Origin: Albizia julibrissin
Lineage: Eukaryota; Streptophyta; Magnoliopsida; Fabales; Fabaceae
NCBI GenBank assembly: GCA_037074505.1
Contig: CM073482.1
Span: forward strand, 9,992,001-10,056,000
DNA length: 64,000 bases
Reading direction: 5' to 3'
The position numbers were made by a program, and so were the translations under genes. Under the pieces are notes generated by a model, which worked only from the letters and a program-made list of their open reading frames with translations, did no database searches and was not told the origin of the DNA. Shown in pieces: positions 1 through 9,791 of this stretch (position 1 is its first letter; each line of letters starts with the position of its first letter).

Positions 1-369
1 AGAAAGAGAGGAAAATTTTTTAATAAGAGTAAACTTAAAATTTTTTATTAAATTATGATATATTTAATAACCTAACAGTTATAATGGACTTATAATAAAA
101 ATCAGAAGGGTAATATATCATAACGAGAACTAATTCACGCAATATATGATTCCGATCAAGCGCCTTGTTGAAATTAAGAAAATAATACAATGCAAATATT
201 TAAAATTATAAATTTAAACCAATAATAAATATTGAAGGAAGGGTGGGACTGTAAAAACAAACGTAAGCGTACTGCATGTTTCCCTATATTTTTTTACTAG
301 CAAGGGTGGGATTATTTGTACTGCAGGTTTTATTCGTTTAAAATTGTTAGAGATGTAAAATGCATGCAT

Positions 370-432
<63 letters not shown>

Positions 433-512
433 CAACTCTTTTTAAATAATCAGCAAACTCAACTTAACGTGAGTGGTTAGAATTTTGAATCTTAATCTTT
501 GCATATCTAGAA
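1..512. other. Intergenic AT-rich stretch
   Basis: No gene recognised. The stretch is AT-rich, with one long AT dinucleotide tract described separately. The only open frames here are low-complexity translations of that tract and are not taken as genes. Confidence 0.6.
373..429. repeat. (AT)n microsatellite
   Basis: Uninterrupted AT dinucleotide tract of about 28 units, preceded by a short TGCATGCATGG sequence. It is likely to vary in length between individuals. Confidence 0.95.
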
Positions 513-883
513 CTCCATCTTACTTTATTTTATAAGTAACTTTTTCTCTAGATCTTTTCTATAAGCAAATTTTTCTTTATTTTTCAAAATTCAAACTACT
601 CTTTTCTTTTCTATCCTTATTAAATACACATATTTATATTAATTATCCCCCACTCACCACTAATTCTCTTTCATTTTCTCATTTATCACATCATCTTTCA
701 TATTTTATACTAATACTTTCTTATATTTTTTGCTCATTCTCTATCATATTCTCTTTTCATAAATAGGGTTATATTTGAAAGAATTATTATATTTTTAACA
801 TATTTATGGTTTTTAATTAATCTTAACCGTCATTCATTTTACGCAATAAGAATAAAAATTACTTATAAAAAATTTGGAAGGAG
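513..883. mobile_element. Stowaway-like MITE, diverged copy
   Basis: Begins CTCCATCTTACTTTATTTTATAAG and ends with the rough inverse CTTATAAAAAATTTGGAAGGAG, followed by TA. The interior (CACTAATTCTCTTTCATT, ATAAATAGGG) matches the copy at 19561-19932. There is no coding capacity. The family resemblance comes from shared interior sequence; the left TA duplication is not clear. Confidence 0.6.
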
Positions 884-885
884 TA

Positions 886-2256
886 GCTGGTAGCCGTTGG
901 ATAGACGATCTCCCCGTGCTATCTTCCACACCAAAAACATCACTAAATAAAAATCTAGAAATCGAAAGACAAAAATTCTTTCTGCTGTCTTCTTTTGTAG
1001 TTTTCATTGAAACTAGCATTTTAAATGATTGTTTGGATTAGCGATAGAAGTTACTTTTTCAACGTGATTTATGGTATGTAAGATCAATTTATGAGAAGAA
1101 TTTTATTTCCATTCATATAAACGTACTTTTCCACCATCTTCTCAACAAATCTAACTCTCTCTAAAAACACGATAAGTTCAATTCCACATTTTGCCGCTCC
1201 AAGTGTGTTTGATTGATATAATAAATTAATCCAATGTAATCCTAATTAAAGTAGATTGCAACAAATCAGGTAATCCTCTTCACATAGATTTGGCCATGTA
1301 ATCCAGATTCAAGCTTGCATGAATTATATATGGACATTTATACCCTTTATGACTCAACATTTAAACATTTATGCCCTCTCTTTAGTTAAAAAGACTGTTT
1401 CACATTTATTTTTATTTTTTATAGATAAAATATAGATTTCACTTTATGATTCTGTAATAGCATATTACTAAACAAATGCTCTGTAGTAATTCTTTCATTA
1501 CATTACATTACATTTCCTACCATTACATTTTCACTTAGGTATAATTTGTTAGTAACACTGAAAAATAAAGGTTTTAGATTAAATTTCTCATTGTTTTTCA
1601 AAATTAATTTTACGTAGTAAGCTTTTTGTAAAAATTTTAACCTGAGAAAAATTAAACAGTGGCTCTTTAGTGGAAGCTATTTTTCCCCTTTTTGACAACC
1701 AACATGGTCTATCCCTGCTAACTAGACTTTCCTTAGACAACTCATATTTTATTAATCTAAATAAAGCAATGACTCGTCGTCTAAAGATGTTTGACTATTG
1801 AATTCGGACTCATTTATTTCCCATGATAAATTTTCTTAAGGTAAATCTAATTAGAACGGTAGTAATTTTTTTAAATTGAATTTTTAATGAATTGAAATTA
1901 TTCTATAATTCTTAAAATTTTTCCTTATAATTACAATATAATTTTTTAACGTTATAATAAATTTTTATAAAATTTAAATGTGAAAAAAATAGTAAAGGTT
2001 CAATATTTTTATTTTATTCATACGTAAGTGATTAATTAAAAAATATTGAGGTTTAAATGGAGTAGTATCTGGTCCTCTCTACAAAATACAAATAATAGAA
2101 TTATGTAAAAAAAAATTGGTTTAAAATTAGTTAAGAGTATTAAATGTATAAAAATAATTCATTTTTCAAAAGCTTCATTATTTATAGAAAGAGCATGTGA
2201 GCGTAAGACTGTAAGGGAGTAAACAAATAGTTAATTAATAAAGATAAAAATAAAAA
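886..2256. other. Intergenic stretch, no gene recognised
   Basis: AT-rich sequence. Around 1200-1500 there is GTGTTTGATTG followed by repeated ATTACATTAC blocks, which may be the remains of a MITE, but clear terminal repeats were not found. Confidence 0.4.
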
Positions 2257-2488
2257 GGAAAATTATTCAAAAATACCTCATTGGAAACTCATTTGTCAAA
2301 TGAGACATTCGCGTGCAAATAATCTTCCTGCGTGTAAAAGATTTTCCCTTGTGTTTAAAAAATCTTTCATGTATTCAATATATCTTCCCTATATATATGC
2401 GAATAATCTTTCCTTATGTGTAAAAAATCCTCCCTATGTCTCATTTAACAAATAAGTTTCCAATAAGGTTTTTATGAGTAATTCTCCC
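2257..2488. mobile_element. Foldback MITE with internal short repeats
   Basis: Terminal inverted repeats: GGAAAATTATTCAAAAATACC at the left against the inverse of the right end, GGGAGAATTACTCATAAAAACC. The arms extend inward through CTCATTTGTCAAATGAGAC and its counterpart GTCTCATTTAACAAATAAG. The centre holds several degenerate copies of a roughly 25-bp unit containing GTGTAAAAAATC. A related element lies at 23419-23669. Confidence 0.6.
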
Positions 2489-3027
2489 AAATAAAAAATA
2501 ATACAAAAAAATTCAGAGAAATTATTAGTATATATCTTTTAAAAAAATTCTCTATTCATGGAATTGGAGAAGGGACTATTTTTTTTATTTGATCACGGGT
2601 ATAATCTCTTTTGAGACTTAAAGTATAAAATGATTTTGTCTCTTCCAATAAATTCATTTATGGGGATTTAAATATGTGTTCTTTTTTATAGGGTATAAGG
2701 CCGCTTACCATCTCAAAAAAACCTCTCCACCAACTCTTCTTTCCATTTCGCTCCACTACTTGAAAACTACATGGTCAAAACCCAAAGCTTGTTAGCGTTG
2801 GAGGGAAATGGAGAAAACTAGAAAAGAGTTAATGGGAAGGTTCCACACAACTTCAACTAATAGCTTGTTAGCATTGGAGGGTTTATTCCCGTTGTAAAAA
2901 CAAAGGGAGTAAGAAGAGGAAAATGCCGATCATGTGATGGGAAGGGAAAACACGTGTTACATTTCTAGATACTTCCTCCGTCCTTATACATAAGAGATCT
3001 TTTTAAAAAAAATTAGCTTATCTCTAA

Positions 3028-3261
3028 GGGTTTGTTTGGTATGAGAAATTTAGGGGGAGGGGTTTGAAACTTTTTAAGAGTTGAATTTAAAATATTAGGA
3101 GAAGTGGAGTTATGAAATTTTAATAAAGAGTATATATATGATTAAAGAATAATAAAAATTAACTAAAAATTTTTAACCAAACTTCTCTATTTTTCTTAAA
3201 TCTAACTAAAAAAAAAATTTCCTCCTATCACTTTCGCTCCCCTCTCTTCATATCAAACAAG
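3028..3261. mobile_element. hAT-like MITE nested in the 2972-3806 element
   Basis: Terminal repeats GGGTTTGTTTGGTATGAGAA and, at the far end, CTTCATATCAAACAAG are roughly inverse. CTCTAA is present on both flanks as a target duplication (6 bp visible; the hAT norm is 8). The TTTGTTTGG terminus is common in plant hAT-derived MITEs. No coding sequence. Confidence 0.55.
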
Positions 3262-3319
3262 CTCTAAATGTAAGATCTTTTTTGAGTTTGTCTCAATAAT
3301 AAATGCACTTTTTTTTATT

Positions 3320-3602
3320 GGGTTAAGGTGCAGATTTAGCAAAGAACTATTTCTCAAAGCGCACCCAATACAACTAACTATTTTGAGATATAAAAATAGA
3401 CATTATGAATTTTAAGGTGCAAAATTAGACATTATGAATTTTTTTGGAGTAAAAATAGCAATTTCGTTATGTATTTTGGGGTGCAAAAATTGTTATTTTT
3501 GCTCCAAAAAAAATCATAATATCTACTTTTACACCCCGAAATAGTTAGTTGTATTGGGTGCACTTTAGGAAATAGTTCATTATTAATTTTTCACCTTAAT
3601 CC
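3320..3602. mobile_element. Mutator-like MITE with a 9-bp target duplication
   Basis: A long foldback of 283 bp. The left arm starts GGGTTAAGGTG and the right arm ends CACCTTAATCC; the inner arms pair through GCACCCAATACAACTAACTA and its inverse. Both flanks carry the 9-bp duplication TTTTTTATT (3311-3319 and 3603-3611), the length typical of Mutator superfamily insertion. It sits inside the Stowaway-like element at 2972-3806, so it is the younger insertion. No coding sequence. Confidence 0.75.
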
Positions 3603-4071
3603 TTTTTTATTTTACCCTCAATTAATTATTATACTAGATACCTTCTTTTTCATTTTTTTTTCTCGTTATTACTTTTTCTCACTCATTCATAAATAAGAAC
3701 CTTTTTTAAAAAAAATTAAATTTCTTATATAATTACTACACCTAACCATTTTTTAAAATCTCAAAATTTAGTGAAAATATTCTTTTATAGGTAGGCACAG
3801 AGGAAATAAATAGGGGTAGTGGGGGAGGCGGCGGTTATGCCCACATGGAAGAAGTTTATAGGGAGACATCACGTGGTTGGTGGGGTCCTATCATTGTCTA
3901 TCTACTCTCTTTCTCAAAGTCGGCCCTACTCCCCCTCCCCAGCCTCCTCTCTGCTCTCCGTCTCTCGATGAATTTGATTCACTCTCCCTTATTTTCTTTT
4001 TTTTAATTCTTTTTTTTAATTTCTCAAACTACCATTTTTTGTGATAATAAATCATCCAAGAAGGAGTTAGT

Positions 4072-4277
4072 CTCTCTTGTTGTTAATATAAAAATTAAAA
4101 AAAATAAATAAACAACTTAAACATAGTATATATTGTATATCATAAAATCATATGTTAATTTATAAATCAAACAATTTAATTTAAATACACACACACTTTA
4201 ATGTAATTTAATTAGATTTTTTAATCTTTTAGAAAAAATTTAACTACCCCTTATATTAAATATTGGAGATAGTATTA
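4072..4277. mobile_element. MITE of the TTAAATATAAG family, degraded copy
   Basis: Shares the ACTTAA-CATAGTATAT-GTATATCAT core and the later TAATTTAATTAG and TTTTTAATCTTTT blocks with copies at 27261, 35098, 37242 and 61741. The ends are worn; the right end reads TATTGGAGATAGTA. Confidence 0.5.
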
Positions 4278-4279
4278 TT

Positions 4280-4915
4280 CTTATTACTTTTTTAAGTAAA
4301 ACATTACTATCATTTTTATTACTTCATTAGCATTTTTTAATAAAAATTTACAAGAACGTGATTTTAATAATATATATAGATTAACGCTTTATGAACGTGA
4401 TTTTTATTACTTTTTATTTTTTATAAAAATAAAAATTAACGCTTTATGACCCAAAATATGTTCAACCAAATCTTTCGCGGGCTCAATCTATATATATACA
4501 CCCACGAGCATGTATATGGATAGGCGTGTCAAACACTGCATTTTTTTTTTGGGGGGTTTTAAGGGGTAGGCACTATTAGCATGAGTTATAAGCGCGCAAT
4601 CTCTCACTTATAGAGAAACTAACATCTATACTACTAGATCACGAAGCTTTTGATACATATATCAAATATAATAACTTTAAATATTTGATGAAGATGCATA
4701 AATGGGAAATTCGGGAAAATATATATACACACATATAATTTAAATATGTTAGAATATCGATGCTAGTATACTCTTTTCGATTTATAATATAAGTCACATT
4801 AATTAATTTATCAGAATTAAGAAATTGTAGTTAATTCATTAAATTTGTCCTATATTAAAATAAATTTTTAATTTTACCCATATTAAATGAGGTATTAAAG
4901 GAGAGGAAAAAAATG
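4280..4915. other. Intergenic stretch with a partial MITE
   Basis: Contains two near-direct repeats of AACGCTTTATGA about 55 bp apart (near 4384 and 4438). From about 4765 it holds a partial MITE (TATAATATAAGTCACAT) cut off by the next element at 4916. No gene seen. Confidence 0.4.
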
Positions 4916-5160
4916 CTCCATCCGGTCCTATTTATAAGCAACTTTCACTCTCATGGGGCTGGTCCATTTTATAAGCAACTTTCACTTTGTATCTGAAAAT
5001 ATAAGCTCTTTTTTCCTATTTTACCCTTATTAAATACATATTATTTATAATTAATTATCACATACACCAAGAGTTATATTCAGGAGAGAGAGAGAGAGAA
5101 CTCACTAGGTGAATGAAGTCAACAAAGTATTAGGAAAACGTATTTTACTATCTCTCATAC
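4916..5160. mobile_element. Stowaway-like MITE, right part missing
   Basis: Starts CTCCATCCGGTCCTATTTAT and follows the copies at 20080 and 21268 through AATTAATTATCACATACACC, the GA run and AACGTATTTTACTATCTCTC, then stops at 5160 where the LTR-like sequence begins. The remaining third of the element is not found beyond the LTR-like sequence, so this junction involved a deletion or recombination rather than a clean insertion. Confidence 0.65.
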
Positions 5161-5228
5161 TGTAGCAGTGCGGTTCACTGTAGCAAAATCACTGTAGAAA
5201 AATACTGTAGCATTCTGAAAATGAAGCC

Positions 5229-5236
5229 TATAAATA
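5229..5236 (+). promoter_or_regulatory. TATA box of the LTR-like sequence
   Basis: TATAAATA about 70 bp inside the proposed LTR start, followed by a purine-rich GAGAGAGAG leader. The position suits a U3/R boundary. Activity is inferred only. Confidence 0.4.
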
Positions 5237-5333
5237 GAGCTTCTTAGCACCCTAAAATAAGGAGGAAGAAAGAGAGAGAGAGAATTTTTATTTTAGAGAG
5301 AGAGTTGTTATTCTTAGAATTTATTTCTTGCAT

Positions 5334-5449
5334 ACCTCCTACATGGGTGGTTTTACCTCCTATATGGAAGGCCTAGGTAGTCCTCCTTTATGGATGGTAT
5401 AGGTTGCCACCTACATGGATGGTTTTACCTCCTATATGGTAGGCTAGAT
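5334..5449. repeat. Short minisatellite in the LTR-like sequence
   Basis: Imperfect tandem repeats built from CCTCCTACATGGGTGG / TTTTACCTCCTATATGG blocks; the pair recurs at 5334 and again from about 5412, with one diverged copy (TCCTCCTTTATGGATGG) between. Confidence 0.7.
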
Positions 5450-6131
5450 TTTTCATTTTCATGCATCTTGTAGTTGTATTTTTATGTTTTTGTAATTAAT
5501 TTTTATGCAATATTTATGATGTTTGTAATATATTTTGGTTTTGTTTTTAATTTTATCATGAGCTAAATTTTCCTTTTCCTAGGGTGATGACGTAGCTTAT
5601 TAATGACGGATTGAATCTTAACTTATTAAATCTAGTTTTAATTTTTCCTTCATAATTGAGTTTTAATTATTGCTCTTAATGCTTACAATTGATTGGCCAC
5701 CTTTTAGATGATTTTAATATGCATGTTGAGACCGGAAGGAGATACATGTGTGTGGATCCTATAATTAAAACCATAATTTGCATATGAAATAGGAATATAT
5801 TGGAATATAGGAATATATTGGGTTAGCAATTAATTATAGAATTACTTGACCTTGGAAAATGCTAGTAGTTAAAATAGGGAAACTCGACTATCAATCATGT
5901 GGAATAAATTGGACTAGAATAGATAAGTGATTCAATCCGGAATTTATTAAGTCAAATCTAATCCCTAGGGTTTTTTCTCATATTTGTCTTTATATCACTT
6001 GTATTCATATTTCATCATTCACTACTAGAAAAAACACTTTTAACGTCCTTTTATGAGGGGACGCGTATGCCAGCGACGTAGTAAATTTGGATTTTAGACG
6101 TCCTTTGTCAAATGATGCCTAAAGGGCTGGG

Positions 6132-6324
6132 TTTAGGCGTCCCTTTGGCCAAAAGGGACGCCTAAAGTCCCCGTTTAGAATTTTTTTATTTAAAAATTAG
6201 GGACTTTAGGCGTTCCTTTTGGCCAAAGGGACGCCTAAACCCAGCCCTTTAGGCGTCCCTTTGACCAAAAGGGACGCCTAAAGTAGGAATTTAGGCGTCC
6301 CTTTGGCCAAAAGGGACGCCTAAA
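6132..6324. repeat. Left subterminal hairpin repeats of element A
   Basis: Four 35-bp near-perfect palindromes at 6132-6166, 6205-6239, 6248-6282 and 6290-6324. Each has TTTAGGCGTCCCTTT and its inverse around a GGCCAA-type centre (GACCAA in the third). The first two also form a larger inverted pair, since the flanking GCTGGG/CCCAGC and GACTTT sequences pair as well. In this superfamily such repeats are the transposase or accessory-protein binding sites; that role here is inferred. Confidence 0.9.
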
Positions 6325-6549
6325 TGGTTTTTTTTTCATACGGTGCTATTTGTATTGTTTCTGGCCATATCATTCTGAAAACAAACAGAAACGTATACAC
6401 AAAAAGGAAACATACAGCACGCAGTTTATAATTAATAAAACACAACATCCACCTCTAATGAAACATTCATGCACTACATTGTTGACAGAAATGTTGTCCA
6501 CTAATATAATAAACAACTACTAAGTAAATGTACAAGAAACGATAAACTT

Positions 6550-9500
6550 CTACAAATCAATGTGTTGAAGAATCCTCCCAACCAACAAGTCTCTGATCAA
6601 ATTAATGTCTTCATAGAAGTAAGCAGCATCATTATCAAAGATCTACAAATTAGAAAATATGATTATACGAAATCAATGAAATTAAAGGATTGTTTAGCAA
6701 TTCAATTAAAATACAACCAAAATATTATCATTTGATTACCTGTTGAAAATCATTTGTAACGCCACTTTGAATGATATTATACATGTAAAGTATAACATAA
6801 TAGCCACATTCAGTACCACCTGGCTGTTGAGGGCACTATAAATCAAAAGCAATTGGTTAAAATCAATAACATACATCATTTATAAAACAACCGTAAATAA
6901 AATAACTTAAATTATATTGGAACCACATACTTTGGGATAGAACCACTTTGGCTTGCGAACAACTCTACCCTCACGTGACCCGCTAAGCATTCTATATGTT
7001 TGGGTCGCGCTACCATTAAAATGTAAAACATTTTAAGTTAGAACAATTTATTTAAATCAAGCATTTCTTTAATTAATAAAAAAGAAATAACTAACGTGTT
7101 GAAGACTGATTTTGTGTCTTTGTCTGGCTTTTTTGTCAAGGAATCAAACCAATAGATTTCATTGAGGCGTGGGCAAACAACACACAGGCTCCAATGGTAA
7201 CTAAAACAATACACAGATTAAAATGAAGTTTAGATTAGAAGAAAATTATTTCTCAAACATCCAAAAATAAAATTTGTTACTACATACCCTTGAACAATTG
7301 GCGCTAGATAACATCACAATTTGGTCGCTGCCATTGTGAAGCCCACATAATGCGTCCTTTGTGTGACATCATTTTTATCTGATGTCGTATTTGCCGGATA
7401 CAAGAATCCGTATATATTTGGTCTTTGCATATCAATGCACATGTGGTAGAAGGACCTAAAATAGAAATAAAATGACCAATGAATTATTGAACTTATGAAA
7501 TCTTGAACTTAGAAAAGAAAAACTAACCAAATGGAAAGTTTGACCCATCCTGCATCTATCTCCTCCAAATGCATAAACTCCTTAAGATCTTTATTGTCGA
7601 TCGTGTAGGGATACGTCAATTGTGTACCCACAATCCCTGGAGGCATATTGAAGCCGACTTGGGGAATACCTTTGTACATCTATTGGAGCCGTTCTAGAAA
7701 GGGCCATCTCAGCGCATGTTGCTCCTCCTATAACCATAGAAAACAAAACCAATTATATTACAATGATGCCAATAAATGTCAAGTGATATGAATATAATTC
7801 CTACCATTGGTGGGGTTCCCAACGTGCCAATAAGATATTGAGGCCAAAGGATGAAATCTCCAATTGCCTGACCCAGCGTGGCAATCTCAACGTCAGGGAT
7901 AGGGATGGCTGCACCTTCTTCCCCCTCATGAACACGTGTCACTGTCACCCTACGTAAATACTGTGGAATTTGATTATGATGGTGGGTGGTAGCTTGTGTG
8001 TAAACGAGAGCATCGGCTACAACACGAATCATGTCTGTGGTGTCCAAATAGAGGATACACGATTCACCCGACTTCGGAGTGGCAGAAGGCTGGCCCAGTG
8101 GTTCTGTTATGTGAGAAGGCTGGCCACATGGTTCTGTACTATGGGAAGGCTGGACAAGACTATGGACAGGAGCGGCAACAACTTCTGGAGTGTGGGAAGG
8201 CTGGACAAAGGGTTATGGATTGTGGAAAGCCTCGGCAACGAGTTGCGGAGTGTGGGAAGGTTGTACAAGGGATTCGTCCGGCGGGTTGTGACTTCCTTTA
8301 GTGCTGGGGAAGGCCGGGGATTCCTCGTTTCTAACCCTAGTAGCCTCCATGTGATGAAAATCAAACCACGATTTCATTTCACCACGTAGTTGTGTCATTA
8401 GCTCATCTCGGAGCTCCTCTCGGATTTGATCGCGAAGCTTATCCACAAACTCTTGACTGGGTTCAGCTTGTGAAGAATATAACGAGGTTTTACCAAAATA
8501 CTTCGAAATACCAACTCCCCTTGGCTCCCCTCTAACACGGCCGGGGTATTCAGCCTTTCCAATCGCCGTGGCCAATATGTCCATCCGTCCACTTGGAGTG
8601 AACGAACCTTGGCTACTCTGCTCTTCGAGTTCGTCCTGTAGCATACAATTCGTTATGAACGAAAATTAAATGCTAGAATGTGAAAGAATTTCACAATTAA
8701 TTACTTATGCTATTACTACTTACAATCCTCGAGGCAACCTCAGCAATAGTAGGATTTATATAATTGCCACCCTTAATCCTCCCTGCTTTCCATTTTTTGT
8801 GACGTGGAGGAGGAGCTGGCGCTTGCACAACAATGGAAGGATCCGATTTCGCAGCTTCCTTCATTTTGTCCAGCTCTTCTGCCATCATCATCCTCTCCAG
8901 CTTCCTGTAGCCACCCCGAGACATGCAATGCTGGTATTGATTTGCTTCTTGCCTCTGTGTGTTCACCGCACTTAATTCCTGTTTAAGGGAAAAAGGGAAA
9001 AACAAGTCATTAGTGCATTAACTATATTGAAATTATAAATTTTCATACTGAAGACAGAAAATTTACCAAAAATTCAGGAGCTTGTCGTTTAGCTACAAAC
9101 AACCTCCAGTCCTCTGGAGATAGATATGAATATTCCTAATAAGGATCAAGATGACTCTTGTCACCTCTAAGGTACTTCCTGGAGAGCTTATTTTTAAAAT
9201 CCTTCCAGCGCAAACGAACATCTCCCATCCAGTGGTTGTACATGTCTGTGGTGTCAGGAACATCGAACGTTTGCTGCAAAAACAGAGACAATTAAACTTG
9301 AATATGAAGAAAGGTCTAAATACATAAAATGTATCGAAAGTTATGTACCAAAATCTGTTGCCATATCATGGCTTTCGTCTTTTTGGGAACCTGCCTCCAA
9401 CTATCATAGATGATTCGGACTTTGCTCCGACCCAAAAAACCAAGATAACTAATGAAGTGGTCTTCCTCAGGACCCATTGGATTCATGTTGGCATCAAACT

Positions 9501-9660
9501 CTATGTGAACCCTCTCCTGTTCATTGTAGTGGCACTTCGCCAATACAACCATCTTCGTGGCACCTCTTGTTCTTCTCGGAGCGGGTGACTCTTCTTGCCT
9601 TCCATTATGCTGCTCGGTGTCGCTCCCTGAGTCACTGGAACTTGACATATTCCTAGACAC
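6550..9660 (-). pseudogene. CACTA second gene: Transposase_24-like plus Ulp1 cysteine protease
   Basis: Reading the splice signals by eye gives ten exons: 9349-9660, 9067-9273, 8724-8978, 7805-8635, 7528-7727, 7288-7455, 7096-7200, 6931-7009, 6740-6835 and 6550-6642, about 781 codons. The first four resemble the Transposase_24 (Ptta/En/Spm) accessory protein, including GRMDILATAIGK in exon 4. Exons 5-10 form a Ulp1/C48 peptidase. Its His is in YHWSL (codon 7194-7196), Asp in YWFDSL (7143-7145), Gln and Cys in CPQQPGGTECGYY (6824-6826, 6806-6808). Four in-frame stops break it: TAG 9136-9138, TAA 8213-8215, TAG 7680-7682, TGA 7314-7316. Element B has CAA and TGT at the last two sites. The protease would be predicted to cleave SUMO-like conjugates, but the role of such domains in CACTA elements is not established. 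Exon ends are my reading and could shift by a few bases. Confidence 0.8.
8083..8280. repeat. Coding minisatellite (QPSH repeat) in the second gene of A
   Basis: Imperfect units of about 30 bp and multiples, marked on the plus strand by five GAAGG-TTG/CTGG blocks. On the minus strand they encode repeated VQPSHTP-like motifs (VQPSHTPQ, VQPSHTPE, VQPSHSTE, GQPSHITE, GQPSAT). The TAA stop at 8213-8215 lies within the array. This looks like a low-complexity linker between the accessory and protease parts. Confidence 0.75.
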
Positions 9661-9791
9661 AAAAAAATCATTGTCAGAGAGGTAAGTAGATTGTCAGAGA
9701 GGTAAGTATATTGCAGGTATCTGTATAAACTACATTAAGGGAAAAAAGCACATAGGACATAATACAATTTTATATAGTTAAAGGTCTTACT

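Larger units (their letters stand above)
2972..3806. mobile_element. Stowaway-like MITE split by two nested MITEs
   Basis: The left end, CTTCCTCCGTCCTTATACA, matches the inverse of the right end near 3780-3806 (TATAGGTAGGCACAGAGGAAA), with TA on the outer sides. The 835-bp span shrinks to about 300 bp once the insertions at 3028-3261 and 3320-3602 are removed, a normal MITE size. No coding sequence. Confidence 0.6.

Noticed and set aside
214..435. Open frame rich in alternating Ile and Tyr across the first AT tract
   Set aside because: It is a translation of the microsatellite; the same effect occurs at 27041-27250 and 59558-59758.
2944..2962. ACACGTGT palindrome as a functional G-box
   Set aside because: No gene lies close enough to be controlled by it; a single short motif is not evidence.
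8083..8280. CRISPR-like array
   Set aside because: Units are imperfect, lack unique spacers of even length, lie in a plant transposon exon and encode a peptide repeat.
7970..8389. Plus-strand open frames opposite the accessory gene of element A
   Set aside because: They are antisense to an exon with clear family similarity and splice sites, and their repetition mirrors the coding minisatellite.
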